From Bradyrhizobium sp. CB1015 (GTDB lineage: Bacteria > Pseudomonadota > Alphaproteobacteria > Rhizobiales > Xanthobacteraceae): DNA of 64,000 bases. Within the stretch, counting starts at the first letter, position 1. Each line of letters starts with the position of its first letter. The notes below the pieces were generated by a model. That model was not told where the DNA came from. It saw nothing but the letters and a program-made list of their open reading frames with translations, and did not search any database. The translations under genes were made by a program, and so were the position numbers. Of the stretch, positions 60,839 to 64,000 are shown piece by piece. The stretch lies in NCBI RefSeq assembly GCF_025200925.1, contig NZ_CP104174.1, forward strand, positions 4,092,001 through 4,156,000, written 5' to 3'.

Positions 60839-61374
60839 TGGGTCGGCCGCTCGTATTTCGCATCGATGGTGACTTCACCGCGCAAGGCGGCGGCGCGCTT
60901 GATGACCTCCGAGATACCTTGCAAAGCCACCATGAAGAATCCGGCCGGCAGGACAAACTTGATCGGCCAGCGCAGCAGGCCGCCGGCATTGTTGGACATT
61001 TCGCCGATGACGAACGAATTGTAGAACATAGACCATGACAGGTAGCTGAGCAGCAGGCAGGCCGGGACCAGGAAGACCAATGTCCCGATCAGGTCCAGCC
61101 AGAGCTGGCCGCGTTCGGAGAGCATGAGATAAAGGATCTCGACGCGGACGTGCTCGTTGCGCTTGAAGGTGTAGGATGCGCCGAACATCACGACGACGGC
61201 GAACATGTACCACTGCGTTTCGAGCCAGCTGTTCGAGCTGTAGCTGAAGGCGTAGCGGATCATCGCATTGGCAGCGCTGACCAGGCAGGCTGCGAGCACC
61301 AGAATATTGCAGATGCTACCGATCTTTTCGTTCAGCCAGTCGATCGCCGTACTTATCGCCAACAATGGGCGCAT
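60835..61374 (-). CDS. TRAP transporter small permease (DctQ/TakQ-like)
   Basis: 179 aa with four hydrophobic segments. The conserved AANAMIRYAFSYSSNSWLE and MFGASYTFKRNEHVRVEIL segments identify DctQ. It pairs with the large subunit, whose gene it overlaps by 4 nt. Its promoter should lie in the 310-bp region upstream (61375-61687). No binding-protein gene precedes it, unlike most TRAP operons. Confidence 0.9.
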   Translation of the reverse strand: MRPLLAISTAIDWLNEKIGSICNILVLAACLVSAANAMIRYAFSYSSNSWLETQWYMFAVVVMFGASYTFKRNEHVRVEILYLMLSERGQLWLDLIGTLVFLVPACLLLSYLSWSMFYNSFVIGEMSNNAGGLLRWPIKFVLPAGFFMVALQGISEVIKRAAALRGEVTIDAKYERPTQ

Positions 61375-61687
61375 TGCAGACTTTTCCCCGCTCGCTGAGT
61401 GCTGAGCCCAAGCGAGCAGGACAGCGGTGCGGCATCAGCAGCCTTCCACGTCTGCGCGGGGAGCCAGTTCACCCTCCTGATGCTTCCGCTCGTTATTCTC
61501 GTTGTTTTCGCGGGGACATGTGGATGTCCCGGCCGCGCGTGAAGCAAGGCAGCTTTACCGTCGGCAACTTCCTGGTCAACCGAAAAATGGACAATCCGCA
61601 GCAGCTGCCGTTAAAATTGGCGGCTCCGACGATGGCGATCGAGGAGATGTTCCGAGATCGACATGCGCGCAGTTCGTCGAGGTCCCT
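61375..61687. other. Intergenic region upstream of the TRAP permease genes
   Basis: About 310 bp without a gene. It contains a perfect hairpin, GGGACAT-GTGG-ATGTCCC, at 61513-61530, 139 bp before the DctQ start on the minus strand. The dyad could be an operator for TRAP expression or an RNA structure; no T-run follows it on either strand. The promoter could not be placed confidently. Confidence 0.5.
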
Positions 61688-61924
61688 CTAACCCTCGACG
61701 TCGTACTGCTTGCTGAGGTGATCGCCCATCTGGACCAGCATCGCAACGCATTCGGGATAGCCGGGCCGGTCCGAGGTCGCCCGATCTGCGCTGGCGCGAA
61801 ATTCCCAGGACTTGCCATCGCGGAGGACCGAAATCGTCATTCCGTCGGGACAGTCGGCATGAACCTTCAGCTCGGCCTTCGCCATGGCGATGAGCTCGCT
61901 TTCGGTCTTGATGGGTTTGCTCAT
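61688..61924 (-). CDS. Small conserved-looking hypothetical protein
   Basis: 78 aa soluble alpha/beta protein. The start MSKPIKTESELIAMAKAELK has a regular helix pattern, followed by DGMTISVLRDGKSWEFRA and a tail DHLSKQYDVEG. GGACGAG lies upstream of the ATG at 61924; a longer in-frame start adds 21 basic residues. No domain recognised. It is alone between the TRAP permease genes and the MarR gene. Codon use resembles real genes, so it is probably expressed. Confidence 0.6.
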   Translation of the reverse strand: MSKPIKTESELIAMAKAELKVHADCPDGMTISVLRDGKSWEFRASADRATSDRPGYPECVAMLVQMGDHLSKQYDVEG

Positions 61925-62345
61925 GAAGCTCGTCCTTTTGTCGAAAATTCTCAGAACTCTTCTGATTAGCTTACGCGAACCTGACAAGAGGCGGGCTCGT
62001 CCAGGTCATTGCCCATCAAGCTTGTCGGGAAGGGCTCCTGGAGACTCGTGTTATTCAGCAGCGAGAAGAGCTACTCGTGTTCTCGAACGCTGGAGACTTT
62101 GCGCCCACTAATCTCGAGGAGAGCGCGCGGTAGGTATTTCTTCGGTGTTCCTTTTACGGAACGATCAGGCTATCGGAATCTGGCAATCGGGCTGAAGTCG
62201 CTTGCGGTGTGTTTAGACCCTCCGACTTCGCGGTACGGTATACCGGATTCAACCAGTCCCGACGGGAATGCATCTTTCACTGAACACGGCGGCGTTCGAT
62301 CGTTGATCGAGGTGCCAGGGCGGCCGTTTCCCGTGGGACCTCTCA
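61925..62345. other. Intergenic region upstream of the MarR gene, with a palindrome
   Basis: About 420 bp divergent region. No convincing gene. It holds a perfect 10-bp palindrome CGGTATACCG at 62236-62245, about 100 bp before the MarR start, a plausible dimer site for autoregulation. The rest is featureless to me. Confidence 0.45.
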
Positions 62346-62909
62346 ATGCGACTGGCAATTGAAATCGTTCAACTCCTGATACAATCGGCCGACACCTGGC
62401 TTTTTGAAGAGACTTTCTCAGGTCTGAGCGATCGGGAATGGATGGCGTTGCGCTTTCTCGCCCGCGCAAACAGGTTCTCGCGGACGCCGACTGCTCTTGC
62501 GAGCTTTCTTGGCACGACCCGCAGTGTCGCATCGCAGATTGCCGCCGTGCTGCAGAGCAAGGGATTGATGGTCCGCAAACCGTCAGCTGAGGACAAGCGC
62601 TCGATTGCGCTGTGCATCACGGGCGAAGGGGAGAGGTTTCTGGAGCGTGACCCAATCAACGCCCTGCGGGATCAACTCGTGTCCCTCGATCTCCCCGATC
62701 AATCGCGCTTGCGCGATACGCTCCGCCGCGTCCTGGACGGGCTCGATGCTGTCAAGCGCCGTCACCGGGCCGACGTTTGCAGCCGATGCGTGTTCCTGAT
62801 CGAGAACGGAGTGGGGAAGGACCGTAGCTTCAAGTGCCGGCTCTTTCGGAAACCCATCAGGGAAAGGGAGACGACCTTGCTGTGCACCTATTTCGAGGGG
62901 CGGAGCTAG
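62346..62909 (+). CDS. MarR-family regulator with C-terminal four-cysteine motif
   Basis: 187 aa. The winged-helix core is residues about 25-100: LSDREWMALRFLAR, recognition-helix region LGTTRSVASQIAAVLQ, wing RKPSAEDKRSIAL. The C-terminus adds a cysteine cluster, Cys145, Cys148 (CSRC), Cys164 and Cys180, which could bind zinc or an Fe-S cluster and sense redox or metal state. Similar tails occur in other MarR-type proteins but are little studied. It is alone, 184 bp before the two-component genes on the same strand. Target genes are unknown; the divergent small gene or itself are candidates. Confidence 0.8.
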   Translation: MRLAIEIVQLLIQSADTWLFEETFSGLSDREWMALRFLARANRFSRTPTALASFLGTTRSVASQIAAVLQSKGLMVRKPSAEDKRSIALCITGEGERFLERDPINALRDQLVSLDLPDQSRLRDTLRRVLDGLDAVKRRHRADVCSRCVFLIENGVGKDRSFKCRLFRKPIRERETTLLCTYFEGRS

Positions 62910-63093
62910 AAAGCTCAGGTGCTCACGGTGCCTGTCGAGCAGGACGGATGGCCCGGTTCGATTGTCCTACACGAACCTGACAGGCGACCAGCCTGGTCGG
63001 GCACTTTTCGCTGGCCGAGGCGGCCGGAATGGTGGAAGAGAGCGAAGATGCCGCGGGCCCGTGCGGTGACCATGGGTATTCGTCGGGACTAGG

Positions 63094-63768
63094 ATGCGCC
63101 TTCTGATCGTTGAGGACAATGCAGAACTGTCGCGGCTCGTTGCCGCTGGGCTGTCGACGGCCGGCTATGAGAGCGACATCGTCGGCAGCGCGGCCGAGGC
63201 GCGGGAGGCAGTGAGCAGCGTCAGCTACGCCGCGATGATCCTCGACCTCGGTCTGCCCGACGGTGACGGCCTGTCGGTGCTGCGCGAGCTGCGCCTCAAG
63301 ATGGAGCCGCTGCCGGTGCTGGTGCTGACCGCGCGCGGCGGCTTGCAGGACCGCGTCACCGGCCTGCGCAGCGGCGCCGACGACTATCTCGTAAAACCGT
63401 TTGCGATGGAGGAGCTGGTGGCGCGGCTGGAGGCCATCCTGCGCCGCCCCGGCCAGTTGCTCGGCCGCTCGCTCACTCTCGCCAACCTCGTCTACGACAC
63501 CGAGAGCCGCCAGATCTTCGTCGACGACCAGCCGCGCATCATCTCCGCGCGCGAGACCTCGGTGCTCGAGATCCTGCTGCGCCGGCAGGGGCGGGTGGTG
63601 CCGAAGAAGAACGTCGAGGACCACATCTTCGGCCTCGAAGGCGACGTCGCCTCCAACGCGGTCGAGGTCTACGTCTCGCGGCTGCGCAAGCAGCTGGCCG
63701 AGCACGGCGCCAAGGTCGTGATCCATACCATCCGTGGCGTCGGCTATCTCATGACAGAGGAGAAATAG
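63094..63768 (+). CDS. OmpR/PhoB-family response regulator
   Basis: 224 aa. The receiver domain has the acidic pair Glu7-Asp8, phospho-acceptor Asp51 (MILDLGLPDGDG), Thr79 and Lys101 (LVKPF). The winged-helix output domain is from about residue 125 with RQGRVVPKKNVEDHIFG and VEVYVSRLRKQL, ending in IRGVGYLM. It would be phosphorylated by the kinase whose gene begins 1 nt after its stop. The spelling resembles QseB/PmrA-type regulators linked to envelope or nutrient signals. Confidence 0.92.
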   Translation: MRLLIVEDNAELSRLVAAGLSTAGYESDIVGSAAEAREAVSSVSYAAMILDLGLPDGDGLSVLRELRLKMEPLPVLVLTARGGLQDRVTGLRSGADDYLVKPFAMEELVARLEAILRRPGQLLGRSLTLANLVYDTESRQIFVDDQPRIISARETSVLEILLRRQGRVVPKKNVEDHIFGLEGDVASNAVEVYVSRLRKQLAEHGAKVVIHTIRGVGYLMTEEK

Positions 63769-63769
63769 C

Positions 63770-64000
63770 GTGGCCGCCACGGGCCGTGCCGGATCGCTGA
63801 CGTTCAAGTCGCTGATCTCGCGCATCGTGTTCCTGCACATCGTCGCGGTGGCGGTGGTTGCCATCTTCCTGCCGCTGGTGTTGTTCTGGCTGCTCAACTC
63901 CGAGATTGACCAGCTGCATCGCGATGCCATGCGCGCGCAGGCCGAGGTGCTTGCGGAGCGCATCGGCGCGCAGCCGGACGGCACGTTGACCTTCAACCTG
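63770..64000 (+). CDS. Sensor histidine kinase, N-terminal part (3' end outside window)
   Basis: 77 codons are visible from a GTG at 63770, with GAGGAG just upstream. The fragment shows a membrane segment at about residues 20-42 (VFLHIVAVAVVAIFLPLVLF) and then a periplasmic stretch with LLNSEIDQLHRDAMRAQAEV. This is the usual start of a kinase paired with an OmpR-type regulator, one nucleotide after that gene's stop. The catalytic domains are beyond the window. Confidence 0.8.
   Translation, partial: MAATGRAGSLTFKSLISRIVFLHIVAVAVVAIFLPLVLFWLLNSEIDQLHRDAMRAQAEVLAERIGAQPDGTLTFNL

Overview
The window is about 64 kb of high-GC DNA. Gene content points to a soil or root-associated alphaproteobacterium of the Bradyrhizobium type: many ABC and TRAP solute-binding systems, a phasin and PHA-like hydrolases, a PleC/DivJ-style kinase, Tat-type leaders, and IS110/IS1111 and IS5 traces. 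Species assignment is inference; no rRNA or marker gene is present.

Positions 1-37000 form a large organosulfur scavenging region. It opens with the 3' end of a TauD-like dioxygenase and a sulfonate-type ABC transporter (582-3362). After an insertion it continues with serine acetyltransferase, flavin reductase, a SfnB/DszC-like monooxygenase and a second ABC transporter (8371-13830). Next come two FMN-dependent monooxygenases facing each other, a lone SsuA and O-acetylhomoserine sulfhydrylase (14096-19350). Then two paralogous flavoprotein plus 2x[4Fe-4S] ferredoxin pairs flank a third ABC transporter (19417-26857). A hydroxyacid dehydrogenase, an adducin-like aldolase-family protein, a thiol dioxygenase, a nitroreductase and an oligopeptide-type ABC transporter follow (26994-37045). 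The likely logic is uptake of varied sulfonates, sulfones and thiols, oxidative or reductive release of sulfur, and capture into cysteine and homocysteine.

Positions 3573-8370 look like an insertion within this region. They hold a TetR regulator, a DUF302 protein and an amidase, with a clear palindromic operator inside the amidase promoter. Next is a complete IS1111-group element with 15-bp inverted repeats, then decayed pieces of a tyrosine integrase and an IS5-type transposase.

Positions 37856-45759 are mostly housekeeping: dusA, a retropepsin-like protease, a DUF1289 protein, a membrane histidine kinase, a NhaD-type antiporter, a 3-hydroxyisobutyrate dehydrogenase-like enzyme, a VOC protein and Mrp/ApbC. 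Two tandem TakP-like TRAP binding proteins follow (45964-48307); the TRAP permease genes lie 11 kb away on the other strand (59234-61374).

The 11 kb between the TRAP parts (48667-59166) is accessory. Its left half has a PHA theme: a phasin, two alpha/beta hydrolases (one PhaC-like but with a serine nucleophile), a ribbon-helix-helix regulator with a nested symmetric operator, and a PHB-depolymerase-type esterase. Its right half has a signal-less subtilisin, a small helical protein, a Gly/Gln-rich protein with three copies of a roughly 24-residue helical motif, an M48 metalloprotease and a trypsin-like fragment. This half is the least explained part of the window. The window ends with a MarR regulator carrying a four-cysteine tail and the start of an OmpR-type two-component system.
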